From an uncultured bacterium (GTDB lineage: Bacteria > Vulcanimicrobiota > Vulcanimicrobiia > Vulcanimicrobiales > Vulcanimicrobiaceae): a stretch of DNA of 64,000 bases. The stretch covers positions 1-64,000 of the forward strand of contig CAIKPM010000054.1 in assembly GCA_903829325.1 (NCBI GenBank), in the 5' to 3' direction. The position numbers were made by a program, and so were the translations under genes. Below are positions 1 to 8,768 of the stretch, in pieces (the stretch's first letter is position 1; each line of letters opens with the position of its first letter). The notes below the pieces were generated by a model, which did no database searches, was not told where the DNA came from, and worked only from the letters and a program-made list of their open reading frames with translations.

Positions 1-1
1 C

Positions 2-52
2 GCACGCGTCTACTTAGTGAAGAACCACGACGACGAAGTAAATGTGATCTAG
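2..52 (+). CDS. possible C-terminal tail of a gene entering from the left edge
   Basis: Frame 2 is open from the left edge to a TAG at 50-52 and encodes about 16 residues ending NHDDEVNVI. This may be the last codons of a plus-strand gene lying outside the window. The stretch is too short to identify, and chance openness over 50 bases is quite possible. Confidence 0.25.
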   Translation, partial: ARVYLVKNHDDEVNVI

Positions 53-121
53 GCATGCAAACCTCGCAATGAGTGAGGGTATGCCTGGATTATCCCAAGA
101 TCAAATGGGCGACGCAAGACG

Positions 122-352
122 GTGTCAAAGCGACGCTTACTTACCACCGGCCCCGACGGGAATATCTGGATTAGCGAATACGGGATGCAGACCATCGCCC
201 GTGTCACGCCCGGCGGCGTGGTCACGGAATGGAGCAACACCACGATCGGCATTAATTCAAGCGCCGGCCCAAGGGGCATAACGACTGGGCCTGACGGCAA
301 CATATGGTTCGCAGAGTATGACTCGAATAGTATCGGGAAATTCGTGCTGTGA
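122..352 (+). pseudogene. C-terminal remnant of a virginiamycin-B-lyase-like beta-propeller protein
   Basis: The 76-residue frame starts at a GTG and contains two copies of the TTGPDGNIW blade signature, at about residues 8-16 and 54-62, with an ITRVTPGG-like strand between them (here IARVTPGG). This blade repeat is typical of Vgb/NHL-type propellers, which need six or seven blades and are usually 300 residues or more. Only about two blades are left here. The same frame has a stop at 74-76, and the GTG has no Shine-Dalgarno sequence, so I read it as the 3' remnant of a broken gene rather than a working protein. A very short propeller fragment that is still expressed cannot be excluded. Confidence 0.5.
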
Positions 353-370
353 TGCGGTGGGGCATAAAAA

Positions 371-392
371 GAAAAAACCCGCGCTTGCGGGT
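371..392 (-). terminator. rho-independent terminator after tRNA-Lys
   Basis: Read on the minus strand, CCCGC-AAGC-GCGGG is followed directly by six T residues (372-377). It lies a few bases beyond the CCA end of the tRNA, so it should end the tRNA transcript and possibly read-through from the purine operon. Confidence 0.8.
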
Positions 393-397
393 GGATT

Positions 398-472
<75 letters not shown>

Positions 473-505
473 AGACCCACCCCAAATTTCGCACCCTCGA
501 TCTGA

Positions 506-537
506 TGCCCTGCACCTACCCCGAGGCCTTCAGGGCA
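506..537 (-). repeat. inverted repeat between purU and tRNA-Lys
   Basis: TGCCCTG and CAGGGCA form 7-base arms around an 18-base loop in the spacer between the purU stop and the tRNA. No T run follows, so it is not a standard terminator. It could be a processing or 3'-end-stabilising hairpin, or chance. Confidence 0.35.
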
Positions 538-572
538 CCTCCACCCCAACCAAAGCCTAGAGGGCGCCTGCC

Positions 573-1427
573 CTAGCGGAAAACCACCGTTTTGTTGCCG
601 TTGAGCAGCACCCGCCGCTCCACGTGATCGGTCACCGCCCGCGCCAACACAACCCGCTCCACATCCCGCCCGACGGCAGTCAGGTCGGCGATCGTCGAAT
701 CGTGATTCACGCGCTCGACCGCCTGCTCAATGATCGGGCCCTCATCGAGCAGATCAGTAACATAATGCGCGGTCGCGCCAATCAACTTCACCCCACGAGC
801 GTAGGCCTGGGCATACGGGCGCGCACCGCGGAAACTCGGCAAAAATGAATGATGAATATTGATAATCCGCCCCGAGAGACGCTCACAAATCTCTGGCGAT
901 AAGACTTGCATATATCGCGCCAAGACCACTAACTCAATCTGATACGCATCGATTAATTCAAGCAACCGCGCTTCCTGAAACGCACGATTTTCCGCCGTCA
1001 CGGGTAAGTGCACAAACGGAATACCATTCCATTCCACCAACCCGCGCAACGTCTCGTGGTTCGACACAACCAAGGGTACATCGATCGCAAGCGAACCAAT
1101 CCGCATACGATGAAGCAAATCGTTGATACAGTGCTCAAGCTTCGACGCCATCAGCAGCGTGCGAGTCTTATGAGTTGCCGCAGCAAAATGGGCAACCATC
1201 TCAAATTTCTCGGCAACCGCAGCAAAAGATCTTTCGATCGTTTGCACCGACAAATGCGACGGTAACACGAAAACCGTACGCATAAAGAAATTATTGGTGT
1301 CGGTATCGCCAAAATGATTCGAGTCGGTAATAAAACACTGATGCGCGGCTAGATAACCAGCAACCGCAGCAACGATGCCAATCCGATCAGGACAGGAAAT
1401 CGTCAGGATGAGCCGTTCTTGGGTCAT
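573..1427 (-). CDS. purU: formyltetrahydrofolate deformylase
   Basis: This 284-residue protein should hydrolyse 10-formyl-THF to formate and THF. An N-terminal ACT domain (about residues 5-85, starting LILTISCPDRIGIVAA) precedes a formyltransferase fold. The catalytic Asn-His-Asp triad of this family is visible in NIHHSFLPSF (N190, H192) and in HYVTDLLDEGPI (D228). The start ATG overlaps the purF stop as ATGA, so the two are probably translationally coupled. Formate made here is the substrate of PurP, encoded earlier in the same operon, which gives the gene a clear role in its context. In other bacteria PurU feeds formate to PurT. Length is normal for the family. Confidence 0.95.
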   Translation of the reverse strand: MTQERLILTISCPDRIGIVAAVAGYLAAHQCFITDSNHFGDTDTNNFFMRTVFVLPSHLSVQTIERSFAAVAEKFEMVAHFAAATHKTRTLLMASKLEHCINDLLHRMRIGSLAIDVPLVVSNHETLRGLVEWNGIPFVHLPVTAENRAFQEARLLELIDAYQIELVVLARYMQVLSPEICERLSGRIINIHHSFLPSFRGARPYAQAYARGVKLIGATAHYVTDLLDEGPIIEQAVERVNHDSTIADLTAVGRDVERVVLARAVTDHVERRVLLNGNKTVVFR

Positions 1428-2854
1428 TCGCGGCAGGCTTCGATGATATCCGGCGTCGCTACGGGCTTATTGGGATATTCCCCCGTTAGACAGCCTAAAC
1501 AGAAATTTTCACGACCGCGCCCAGTCGCCGCAACCAAGCCTTCCTTGCTCAAATACCCTAACGAATCCGCATGGATTTTGACGCGGATTTGCTCGATCGT
1601 CAAATTGGCGGCAATTAATTCATCGTACGTTGCCATATCGACGCCCAAATAGCAGGGGTGCACAATTGGCGGCGAGGTAATCCGCACATGCACTTCGGTG
1701 GCTCCGGCCTCACGAATTAAGGCGACGATCCGCGGCGTGGTCGTACCGCGCACGATCGAATCATCGACCACAACAACCCGCTTGCCCCGCATATTCTCAA
1801 TCACCGGATTAAACTTGAGTTGCACACCTTGGCTACGCATCTGTTGATTCGGGCTGATAAACGTACGACCAATATAACGATTTTTAATCAAGCCTTCGAC
1901 ATACGGCAAGCCACTTTGGGTCGCATACCCAATGCCACCGGGCACTGCCGAATCAGGGATGGCCATCACCACATCGGCATCGACCGGATGTTCACGCGCT
2001 AATTGGCGCCCCATTTCATGCCGCGCCATGTAAATTGATTTCCCGCTCAGCACGGAATCCGGACGCGCGAAATAAATGTACTCGAACATGCACAACGCCG
2101 CTGGCTCATGCTGCTCGGATTCGATACTCGTGACCCCCGCGGCATTGATCTGCACGATTTCGCCCGGCGCTAATTCACGTACGTACGTTGCCCCCACGGT
2201 CGCCAGCGCGCACGATTCAGAAGCGATCATCCAACCATCGCCATACGTCCCCAAACACAAGGGGCGGACACCCCAAGGGTCACGAAACGCATACAACTCG
2301 CTCGGGGTGGCGATCGCAATCGAATATGCCCCCTTCGCTAAGGTGAGCAATTCGCGGATGCGCTCGAGCAGCGTTGGACCTGACAACTGGGCGAGTAACT
2401 GCACCAGCACTTCCGAATCCGAATCGGCAGTAAATGCGGTATCGGGCAGCAAGCGCGCCCGCAGCTCTTCGGTATTGGTTAAATTGCCATTATGGGCCAA
2501 CGCAAATTCACCGAAGCTGGCCCGTTGCACGAGAGGCTGGGCGTTGAGCACAAGTGAGGACCCGCTCGTAGAATAACGCGTGTGCCCCACTGCAACCGAA
2601 CCTTGCAGTTGCGCCAGGCGCTCCTCATCAAAGATTTGGGAGATCAGTCCCATTTGGCGGTAGCAAACTAAACTGCTCCCGTCTCCGACCGCAATGCCAG
2701 CCGACTCCTGACCACGATGCTGCAAAGCATACAGCCCAAAATAGGCTAACCGAGCAACGTCTTGTTCAGGAGCATAAATGCCGGTGACGCCACATTCTTC
2801 ATGCAAACTATCACCGGCGGGGAAGGAGGCAGTATCATCGTAAGCGCGGGCCAT
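1424..2854 (-). CDS. purF: amidophosphoribosyltransferase
   Basis: First enzyme of de novo purine synthesis: it transfers glutamine-derived ammonia to PRPP, giving phosphoribosylamine. The N-terminal glutaminase (Ntn) domain would begin at Cys21 after removal of a 20-residue propeptide (context HEECGVTGIY). The C-terminal half carries the PRPP loop VVVVDDSIVRGTT. Cysteines equivalent to the four 4Fe-4S ligands of Bacillus-type PurF appear to be present (in LCMFEYIYF, HPCYLG and NFCLGCLTGEYP), so I expect the oxygen-sensitive Fe-S form. It is 476 residues, the usual length. It follows the Bax-inhibitor-1 gene after 68 bases and overlaps purU by four. Confidence 0.96.
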   Translation of the reverse strand: MARAYDDTASFPAGDSLHEECGVTGIYAPEQDVARLAYFGLYALQHRGQESAGIAVGDGSSLVCYRQMGLISQIFDEERLAQLQGSVAVGHTRYSTSGSSLVLNAQPLVQRASFGEFALAHNGNLTNTEELRARLLPDTAFTADSDSEVLVQLLAQLSGPTLLERIRELLTLAKGAYSIAIATPSELYAFRDPWGVRPLCLGTYGDGWMIASESCALATVGATYVRELAPGEIVQINAAGVTSIESEQHEPAALCMFEYIYFARPDSVLSGKSIYMARHEMGRQLAREHPVDADVVMAIPDSAVPGGIGYATQSGLPYVEGLIKNRYIGRTFISPNQQMRSQGVQLKFNPVIENMRGKRVVVVDDSIVRGTTTPRIVALIREAGATEVHVRITSPPIVHPCYLGVDMATYDELIAANLTIEQIRVKIHADSLGYLSKEGLVAATGRGRENFCLGCLTGEYPNKPVATPDIIEACRE

Positions 2855-2922
2855 AACCTGGTAATGATTCGTTCGTCAAGGTCACCGAGGCCTATCAGCC
2901 CGCAAAAGACTTCGCACCCAAG

Positions 2923-3594
2923 TTAGTCTTCACGGCTGCGCAGACCGAAAATCTGAAGCAGCGCGATGAAGAGATTGAGCGCGTCCAAGTAGATCTCCAC
3001 TGCTAACTCAACCGGCGTCGCAGCGTCTCCCCCGGCCCGAATCCGGGCGAAATCAATCAGGGTCCAGAGGGTGAACACCACGAGAGTGCCCCAAGCGTAC
3101 GTTTCCGGGTGCAAAAAGTGCACGAACATCGATACGAGCCCGGCAACGATGAGCACCATCAGGCCAATAAACGCGATGCCTTGGAGGCGGCGGAAGTCAA
3201 AGCTCGTGGTATAGACCACCGCAGCGAGGATCGCCATCCCAAAGCCGGTCGTCGCCGCCGCGTTCACGACGATATCGGGACCAAACGTGCTGATATAGCG
3301 ACTGAGCATGGGCGCAAGCCCGACGCCTTCACAGGCGGTAAACGCATAAAAGAAAGCCAAGGCCCGGCCTGGATTCTCGCGGCTGGCATGAATCCCAAAA
3401 ATCAGGAAAAACCCGACAAAAAAAGCCAAGTTGGCCAAACCAACCGGAATACCCCAGCTCAAATACGCCCCAGCAGCCGTGATCAGAAACCCAACTGCGG
3501 TGAGCCCAAGAACCTGCGCCAGCAAACTCTGGGCGGGCATCGCCCCAACGCGGGTGATCGGACGGGGGTTGGAATCATAGCGTTGATACATCAT
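2923..3594 (-). CDS. Bax inhibitor-1/YccA family membrane protein
   Basis: A 223-residue polytopic protein with about seven hydrophobic segments from residue 25 on. It matches the BI-1/YccA family (TMBIM) by its overall pattern: the helix SWGIPVGLANLAFFVGFFLIF, the segment YAFTACEGVGLAPML, and a C-terminal VEIYLDALNLFIALLQIFG typical of the family end. Family members act as membrane ion (Ca2+/H+) leak channels or as regulators of the FtsH protease, and no specific substrate can be read here. Spacing is 68 bases on both sides, unlike the touching pur genes around it, but it sits in the same direction between purD and purF. Two adjacent ATG codons could serve as start. Confidence 0.85.
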   Translation of the reverse strand: MMYQRYDSNPRPITRVGAMPAQSLLAQVLGLTAVGFLITAAGAYLSWGIPVGLANLAFFVGFFLIFGIHASRENPGRALAFFYAFTACEGVGLAPMLSRYISTFGPDIVVNAAATTGFGMAILAAVVYTTSFDFRRLQGIAFIGLMVLIVAGLVSMFVHFLHPETYAWGTLVVFTLWTLIDFARIRAGGDAATPVELAVEIYLDALNLFIALLQIFGLRSRED

Positions 3595-3662
3595 GCTCCT
3601 TCATTCTGGCTCTGCTCTCTTATAGAACGCTGAGTCGCGCCCAGGGGTTGCTACAGAGGGCT

Positions 3663-4934
3663 TTAGCGCGACGGCAGCATCCCAATATCACGGCGGTAGG
3701 AGAGCTGCTGGGCACCGAAGCGGGTGGCGAGTTCAGCAACGTTGGCGTAGGCCTGCTCGCGGGCCAGGGCCAGGGTGGCGCCGGTGGCGCTGACCGTAAG
3801 CACGCGGCCACCTGCCGCATCGACGCCTGACTCGGTGGACGCGCTCGCTCCCCAGAAGGCCGCACCCGCCGCAAGCGTCACGTCGGCTGGGAGTCCATGG
3901 ATTGGCGTGCTCCGCGTTGGATACTCGGCGGAAGCCAAGACCACACCGACGCAGCTCACATCAGCGACGTAGGCCAAATCGGGCTCGAGGGCGCCGCGCG
4001 CCGCACTCGCAAGATACGCCGCGAAATCGCCGCGAACGCGCGGCATGAGAACCTGGGTCTCGGGGTCGCCAAAACGGACATTAAATTCAATGACCTGCGG
4101 GCCAGTTGCGGTCCACATCAGACCACAGTACAGCACACCCAGATAGGCCTCACCGTCGGCCTGCAGCGCAGCCAACAGCGGATCGAGCACCGCCGACTGA
4201 ACCTGCTCCAAATAATCCGCGGGAAAGTCTAACGGTGGCGAGTACGCTCCCATACCGCCGGTATTAGGCCCCGTATCACCATCGCCAGCTCGTTTATAAT
4301 CGCAGGCGCTAGCAAAGGGAACGAACCGCTGCCCATCACCTATCGCAAAGACACTGATTTCTCGGCCCACTAAGCGCTCTTCGAGCAGCACCGAGGTACC
4401 GCCACCGGGAATTTTTTCGCTGGTGTACCATTCGCGCAACAGTTCGCGGGCTTCGTGCGCGCTGTCGGTGACGACCACACCCTTGCCTGCAGCAAGGCCA
4501 TCGGCTTTAACAACGCAGCCGCCAACCCAGCCGGTCAAGGCTTTTTCTGCCGCTGCAAAAGAGTGCACGGCTTTCGAACGAGCGGTTGGCACCCCCGCGC
4601 GCTCCATAAAACGCTTAGCAAAAATTTTGCTCGTTTCCAAGCGACCAACCGAACGCGATGGTCCAAACACGAGGATATTGGCCTCGCGGAATTTATCGGC
4701 CACACCCGCAGCAATCGCCGTTTCGGGCCCAATAATCACCAGATCGATGTTGGCTTCTTGAGCCCGGGCCAATAAGGCCCGCCCGTCGGTAGCGGGAATC
4801 GCCCAATTTTCTCCCCGACTCGCGGTACCAGCATTTCCGGGTGCGGCAAACAGAGCACTGCACGAAGGTGATTGCGCTAGCTGCCAAGACAAAGCATCTT
4901 CACGAGCGCCATTACCGACTAAGAGAATTCGCAT
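3663..4934 (-). CDS. purD: phosphoribosylamine-glycine ligase (GAR synthetase)
   Basis: Second enzyme of purine synthesis: an ATP-grasp ligase joining glycine to phosphoribosylamine. It starts MRILLVGNGAREDALSW with the family's N-terminal glycine-rich loop. The ATP-grasp core has VVKADGLAAGKGVVV and the metal-binding stretch VIEFNVRFGDPETQ. I chose the ATG at 4934 because AAGGAG lies 7 bases upstream; a frame extension to 4955 would overlap the end of guaA. The 423-residue length is normal. It follows guaA after 11 bases. Confidence 0.96.
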   Translation of the reverse strand: MRILLVGNGAREDALSWQLAQSPSCSALFAAPGNAGTASRGENWAIPATDGRALLARAQEANIDLVIIGPETAIAAGVADKFREANILVFGPSRSVGRLETSKIFAKRFMERAGVPTARSKAVHSFAAAEKALTGWVGGCVVKADGLAAGKGVVVTDSAHEARELLREWYTSEKIPGGGTSVLLEERLVGREISVFAIGDGQRFVPFASACDYKRAGDGDTGPNTGGMGAYSPPLDFPADYLEQVQSAVLDPLLAALQADGEAYLGVLYCGLMWTATGPQVIEFNVRFGDPETQVLMPRVRGDFAAYLASAARGALEPDLAYVADVSCVGVVLASAEYPTRSTPIHGLPADVTLAAGAAFWGASASTESGVDAAGGRVLTVSATGATLALAREQAYANVAELATRFGAQQLSYRRDIGMLPSR

Positions 4935-4945
4935 CGATTCGCTCC

Positions 4946-6511
4946 TTATTCCCACTCGACCGTTGCCGGCGGTTTGGACGTGATATCGTACACGACACGA
5001 TTCACTCCCGCGACTTCATTCACGATGCGCAAGCTGATTTTTTCCAGCAAGGCATGCGGTAAGCGTGCCCAGTCAGCGGTCATGCCATCTTCGCTCGTAA
5101 TCGCCCGCACTGCGATGACATCGGCGTAGGTGCGCCCATCGCCCATCACGCCAACCGTGCGCACTGGAGTCAAGACGGCAAAATATTGCCAGGGTCGCGG
5201 CGATAATTCGGCGGCTTCTATTTCCGCGGTAACAATCGCATCAGCCGCACGCAGCGTTGCCAAACGCGTTTCGTCAACCGGGCCCAGCACGCGCACCGCT
5301 AAACCGGGGCCGGGGAAGGGTTGGCGGGCGACAATATGCTCGGGCAAACCTAAGACTCGCCCAACTTCGCGCACTTCGTCTTTGAACAACGTACGCAAAG
5401 GCTCGACCAAACGCAAACGCATATTCGCTGGTAAACCGCCGACGTTGTGATGCGATTTAATTTTATGCCCGGCTTTGGAACCAGCGGTTTTCGATTCAAT
5501 CACATCAGGATACAACGTGCCTTGGACTAAGAAATCGACACCGGTGAGTTTTGCGGCTTCTTCATCAAAAATCGCAATAAATTCATGCCCAATACGAATC
5601 CGCTTTTCTTCAGGATCAGAAATCCCAGCTAAGCGTTCCAGAAAACGTGCTCTCGCATCTACATGCACGACATTCAGATGCAACACATCGCGGAATGCCG
5701 CTAAAACCGATTCGGCTTCGCCTTCACGTAGCAAACCATTATCGACAAAAATACACGTCAACCGATCGCCGATTGCTCGTGCGACCAACGTTGCCGCAAC
5801 CGCCGAATCGACTCCACCGGAAAGCGCGCACAGCACCTTCCCATCGCCGATTTGCTCACGGATTTGGGCAACGGCCGTTTCAACAAACGTCTCCATTTGC
5901 CAATCGGCCGCAATTTGCGCAATATGACGCAAGAAATTCTGCAGCATCTGTGCGCCGTATTCGCTATGCACAACCTCAGGATGAAATTGCACACCATAAA
6001 AACGCCGTTTCGCATCTGCAATCGCAGCTACGGCACAACGCTCGGTCGAGGCAAGCGCAACAAATCCAGGCGGTGGTTTCTCGACGGTATCGCCGTGGGA
6101 CATCCACACGCGCGAATCGTTCTGCACATCGATGAAAAGCGGTGATTCGTTCTGCAGATGGAGCATCGCTGGTCCATACTCGCGATGCGCGCTGGCAACC
6201 AGGCGACCGCCTAAATCACGCGCCATTAATTGCATTCCGTAGCAAATACCAAAAATGGGCAATTGCGCCGCCCAGATCCGCTCATCAACCGCAGGGGCAT
6301 CGACCGTGAGCGTGCTTTCCGGCCCACCGGTTAGAATCAAGGCAGACGGCTCGTATTGAGCGATGGCTTCCCACGGGGTATCATGCGGCAGAATCACCGA
6401 AAAAGCCGAAGCTTCACGTACACGGCGTGCAATCAACTGCGCGTACTGCGCACCAAAATCCAGGATAACAACCGTTGCTGGGTGCGACGGGGCGGCTTGG
6501 GGAGCAGTCAT
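4946..6511 (-). CDS. guaA: GMP synthase, glutamine-hydrolysing
   Basis: Converts XMP to GMP. The N-terminal class I glutaminase has the nucleophile Cys90 (IFGICYGMQ) and the His/Glu pair in VQFHPEVVHSEYG. The ATP pyrophosphatase domain starts with the P-loop ALSGGVDSAV, and the C-terminal dimerisation domain ends ITSKPPATVEWE, as in the family. It is 521 residues, full length. Its ATG follows the TAG of the upstream purP-like gene with no spacer, so it is likely translated by re-initiation. Placing GuaA with IMP-pathway genes suggests the operon favours guanine nucleotides; guaB is not in the window. Confidence 0.97.
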   Translation of the reverse strand: MTAPQAAPSHPATVVILDFGAQYAQLIARRVREASAFSVILPHDTPWEAIAQYEPSALILTGGPESTLTVDAPAVDERIWAAQLPIFGICYGMQLMARDLGGRLVASAHREYGPAMLHLQNESPLFIDVQNDSRVWMSHGDTVEKPPPGFVALASTERCAVAAIADAKRRFYGVQFHPEVVHSEYGAQMLQNFLRHIAQIAADWQMETFVETAVAQIREQIGDGKVLCALSGGVDSAVAATLVARAIGDRLTCIFVDNGLLREGEAESVLAAFRDVLHLNVVHVDARARFLERLAGISDPEEKRIRIGHEFIAIFDEEAAKLTGVDFLVQGTLYPDVIESKTAGSKAGHKIKSHHNVGGLPANMRLRLVEPLRTLFKDEVREVGRVLGLPEHIVARQPFPGPGLAVRVLGPVDETRLATLRAADAIVTAEIEAAELSPRPWQYFAVLTPVRTVGVMGDGRTYADVIAVRAITSEDGMTADWARLPHALLEKISLRIVNEVAGVNRVVYDITSKPPATVEWE

Positions 6512-7648
6512 CTACGTTAAAATCTCATGAAGGCGATCAGCATCCCGCGCGAACACGATTTCCATGGCGATTCGTTCACCCACGGCAATATCACGCCCCC
6601 AACGGTAGGCTGAATAGGGAGTATAGCGCGTCCCCGGTGAGCCCGGAATCCGCAATGATACATCATAACAAACGAACGCTTTTGGCGGCCCAGCAACGAT
6701 CACGCACTGGAGAGCAAAAGGCCCGATTACCCCCGGAGCCAGAGCCTCGCGAGCAGCCGCGACAAAACGTTCGCCCAGCGCGAAAGCCGATTCGAGCATC
6801 GATTCAGTCAACGTGGTCGCAATATGCCCCGCTTCTTCCATCCGCACCGGAATCGAAGCCGCGGCCGCGAGCTGCGCCGGGGGCAAGCCTTTGAGACCGT
6901 CGAGATTCGTTTGCCGCCGCGTATCGGTACCCAGCAATTCGAGTTCGCCCAAAATCGGTGAAGCAAAAAAATTCAGATTGACAGTCGGGCCTAAGGCATA
7001 TTCCTCAATCACCGCTTCGGCCAAACCCGCTTCGTTCACCATGCCAGCGCGCAGCAAGCGCTCCGCAGCTTGCTCGTATTCTTGCGGCGTCGCACACAAG
7101 AAAAAAGCGCGCTCATAAGAGACCTGCGCATGCAGTGCCTTGACCATCACGAGCGTGTCGATATCGCTCGGACGCGCGAAATGGCGAGGACGCCGAATCC
7201 CCGCGAGATCGAGCAAACGATATTGATTATCGGCTTCATCGCGTTCTTCTGCACGCAGCAACGCACGATTACCCAAAAATGGGACCAGCATCTTCGCTTC
7301 AATCTCGGCATAGCTATACGCTTGATGCAAATAGACTTCGAACGAGCGATTCGGCACAAAAATGACATTCCGAGCCAAGAGCTGTTCTTGCACCGCCGGG
7401 TCTAAAATATCGGCAAAGCGCTCTAGCGCCAGCGTATCGTCGACACAGCCCCGCGCGGGTGGGGTCAGCGAGCGTGCGAAGTGACGCGCATACGTCTGTT
7501 CGCGGCCACGTGCAGTGACAATAAGATTCGCCAAGCCTTGACGCTGGGCGCCGGCGGCGACTTCGAGCGCCGAGTGACTCCCAACCGAACACAAGGTCAG
7601 AGCGTTCTGGTCATACCGCGCTAAAGCGGCCCGTACGATATCATTCAT
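6512..7648 (-). CDS. PurP-like ATP-grasp paralogue, probably without ATP-binding activity
   Basis: This 378-residue protein is a diverged relative of archaeal-type PurP. The shared order is an N-terminal CSVGSHSALEVAAGA strand-loop, VPFLGNRALLRAE, VIEEYALGP, ELLGTDTRRQTNLDGL and a C-terminal GERIAMEIV. Key elements of the true PurP next door are changed. The Gly-rich ATP loop (GAQGGKGY in the neighbour) reads HAQVSYERA, HYFYSP becomes NFFASP, and the C-terminal MEISARIVAGTN becomes YDVSLRIPGSPG. Family knowledge says the loop binds ATP phosphate, so I infer a non-catalytic or repurposed subunit, perhaps a partner of PurP. The start is the ATG that overlaps the preceding gene by 8 bases (ATGAATGA); a longer frame start is unlikely. 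Confidence 0.8.
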   Translation of the reverse strand: MNDIVRAALARYDQNALTLCSVGSHSALEVAAGAQRQGLANLIVTARGREQTYARHFARSLTPPARGCVDDTLALERFADILDPAVQEQLLARNVIFVPNRSFEVYLHQAYSYAEIEAKMLVPFLGNRALLRAEERDEADNQYRLLDLAGIRRPRHFARPSDIDTLVMVKALHAQVSYERAFFLCATPQEYEQAAERLLRAGMVNEAGLAEAVIEEYALGPTVNLNFFASPILGELELLGTDTRRQTNLDGLKGLPPAQLAAAASIPVRMEEAGHIATTLTESMLESAFALGERFVAAAREALAPGVIGPFALQCVIVAGPPKAFVCYDVSLRIPGSPGTRYTPYSAYRWGRDIAVGERIAMEIVFARDADRLHEILT

Positions 7649-8768
7649 GCGATGAGGCCGATGGGGGCGTGAGCAATGCACGTGCCTGAACAGAATCGGG
7701 ATATTCCACTAACAGAATGCGGCGCAAGCTCGTTGCACCCGCTTGCGCCTCAGGCGACGGAATTCTCATGATCACCTCTGCGGCACTCGCCAATAAACGC
7801 GGCAACTCAAAATCGCGTGGATATACCCGGTGCAATTCGTCGAGCGCAGTTGCTAGATCTACACCCTTTTGCGCTAATTGACTGCCCCAACCGACACGCA
7901 AATGTGCATCGATATCATGAATCGCGTTGTGAATACCTAGCACCGACATTTTTGTCGGGCCAAAGTATTCATCCGCCGGAGCAGTAATACTCAAATGAAA
8001 GCGATGCGAAACCGCCGTGACATGCCCGATTTCTTGCAACAACGGTGTTGCATCACGACGACGCAACACCTCAATCGCATTGGCATGCGCGAGTGGGTCA
8101 CTCTGTACGTTCATTTTTATCGTTTGCGCATAGTCATACAGCGCTTCGCTCGCGACATCGGGCAAATGGATCAACGGAAAGCTCGATTGCGCGGCTTCTT
8201 GCAACGCCAGTCGAGCATATTTCTCATCACCGCTGTAACGATACGCGCGTAAATCTGCGATTACGCGATCAACGCGAGCCCAGGCGTCGCCGTGAAAACT
8301 GGCGATATTCTGTACCGCATCATCGTCCGCAATTTGCGCTGCGGATTGTGATCCGCTATCAAAACGATCGAGTCGCGCTAGCAGCACTTGGGCTGCAGCC
8401 GCGCGTTGCAGATCATGCGCCGCAATATACACCGCAGCTTCACGAACCCACCATTCCGAGGCATCATTATTGAGCAAGGGATCATAATGCAACGCTGCAG
8501 CAATATCCAGAGTAATCGCAGCAACACTGGGATAATTCGGATTATCGTGATCAAAAAGTGAATACGCACGGCCAGTCGCAAACACAGCCGATTGATAATA
8601 CGTTTCATCCGCAAAAGACCAGCCATGCGCAGTGCCTTCGTCGTAGGCTTGTTGCATCATGGCGTGTAGTGCTTGGGGATCGGTTTCGATTGCTGCAGAT
8701 ACCGGCAGGCACGCGGCAGCAAAGAGCAGTCCGCCTAGCGCAACTTTGCTAAATAACGCTCGCATCAT
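7641..8768 (-). CDS. exported protein of unknown function inside the purine operon
   Basis: I do not recognise this 375-residue protein. It begins MMRALFSKVALGGLLFAAACLPVSA, a clear Sec signal peptide with likely cleavage after the SAA/SA region near residue 25. The mature part is mostly helical-looking with Ala-rich stretches (YAQTIKMN, HDLQRAAAAQVLLARL), with no cysteines, zinc motif or P-loop. The start uses GAGG six bases upstream; the adjacent second ATG is an alternative. It overlaps purP upstream by 20 bases and the purP paralogue downstream by 8, so it is locked into the operon between the two purP genes. A cell-envelope protein in that position is unexpected. A role in uptake or sensing is possible but not shown. 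Confidence 0.75.
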   Translation of the reverse strand: MMRALFSKVALGGLLFAAACLPVSAAIETDPQALHAMMQQAYDEGTAHGWSFADETYYQSAVFATGRAYSLFDHDNPNYPSVAAITLDIAAALHYDPLLNNDASEWWVREAAVYIAAHDLQRAAAAQVLLARLDRFDSGSQSAAQIADDDAVQNIASFHGDAWARVDRVIADLRAYRYSGDEKYARLALQEAAQSSFPLIHLPDVASEALYDYAQTIKMNVQSDPLAHANAIEVLRRRDATPLLQEIGHVTAVSHRFHLSITAPADEYFGPTKMSVLGIHNAIHDIDAHLRVGWGSQLAQKGVDLATALDELHRVYPRDFELPRLLASAAEVIMRIPSPEAQAGATSLRRILLVEYPDSVQARALLTPPSASSHE

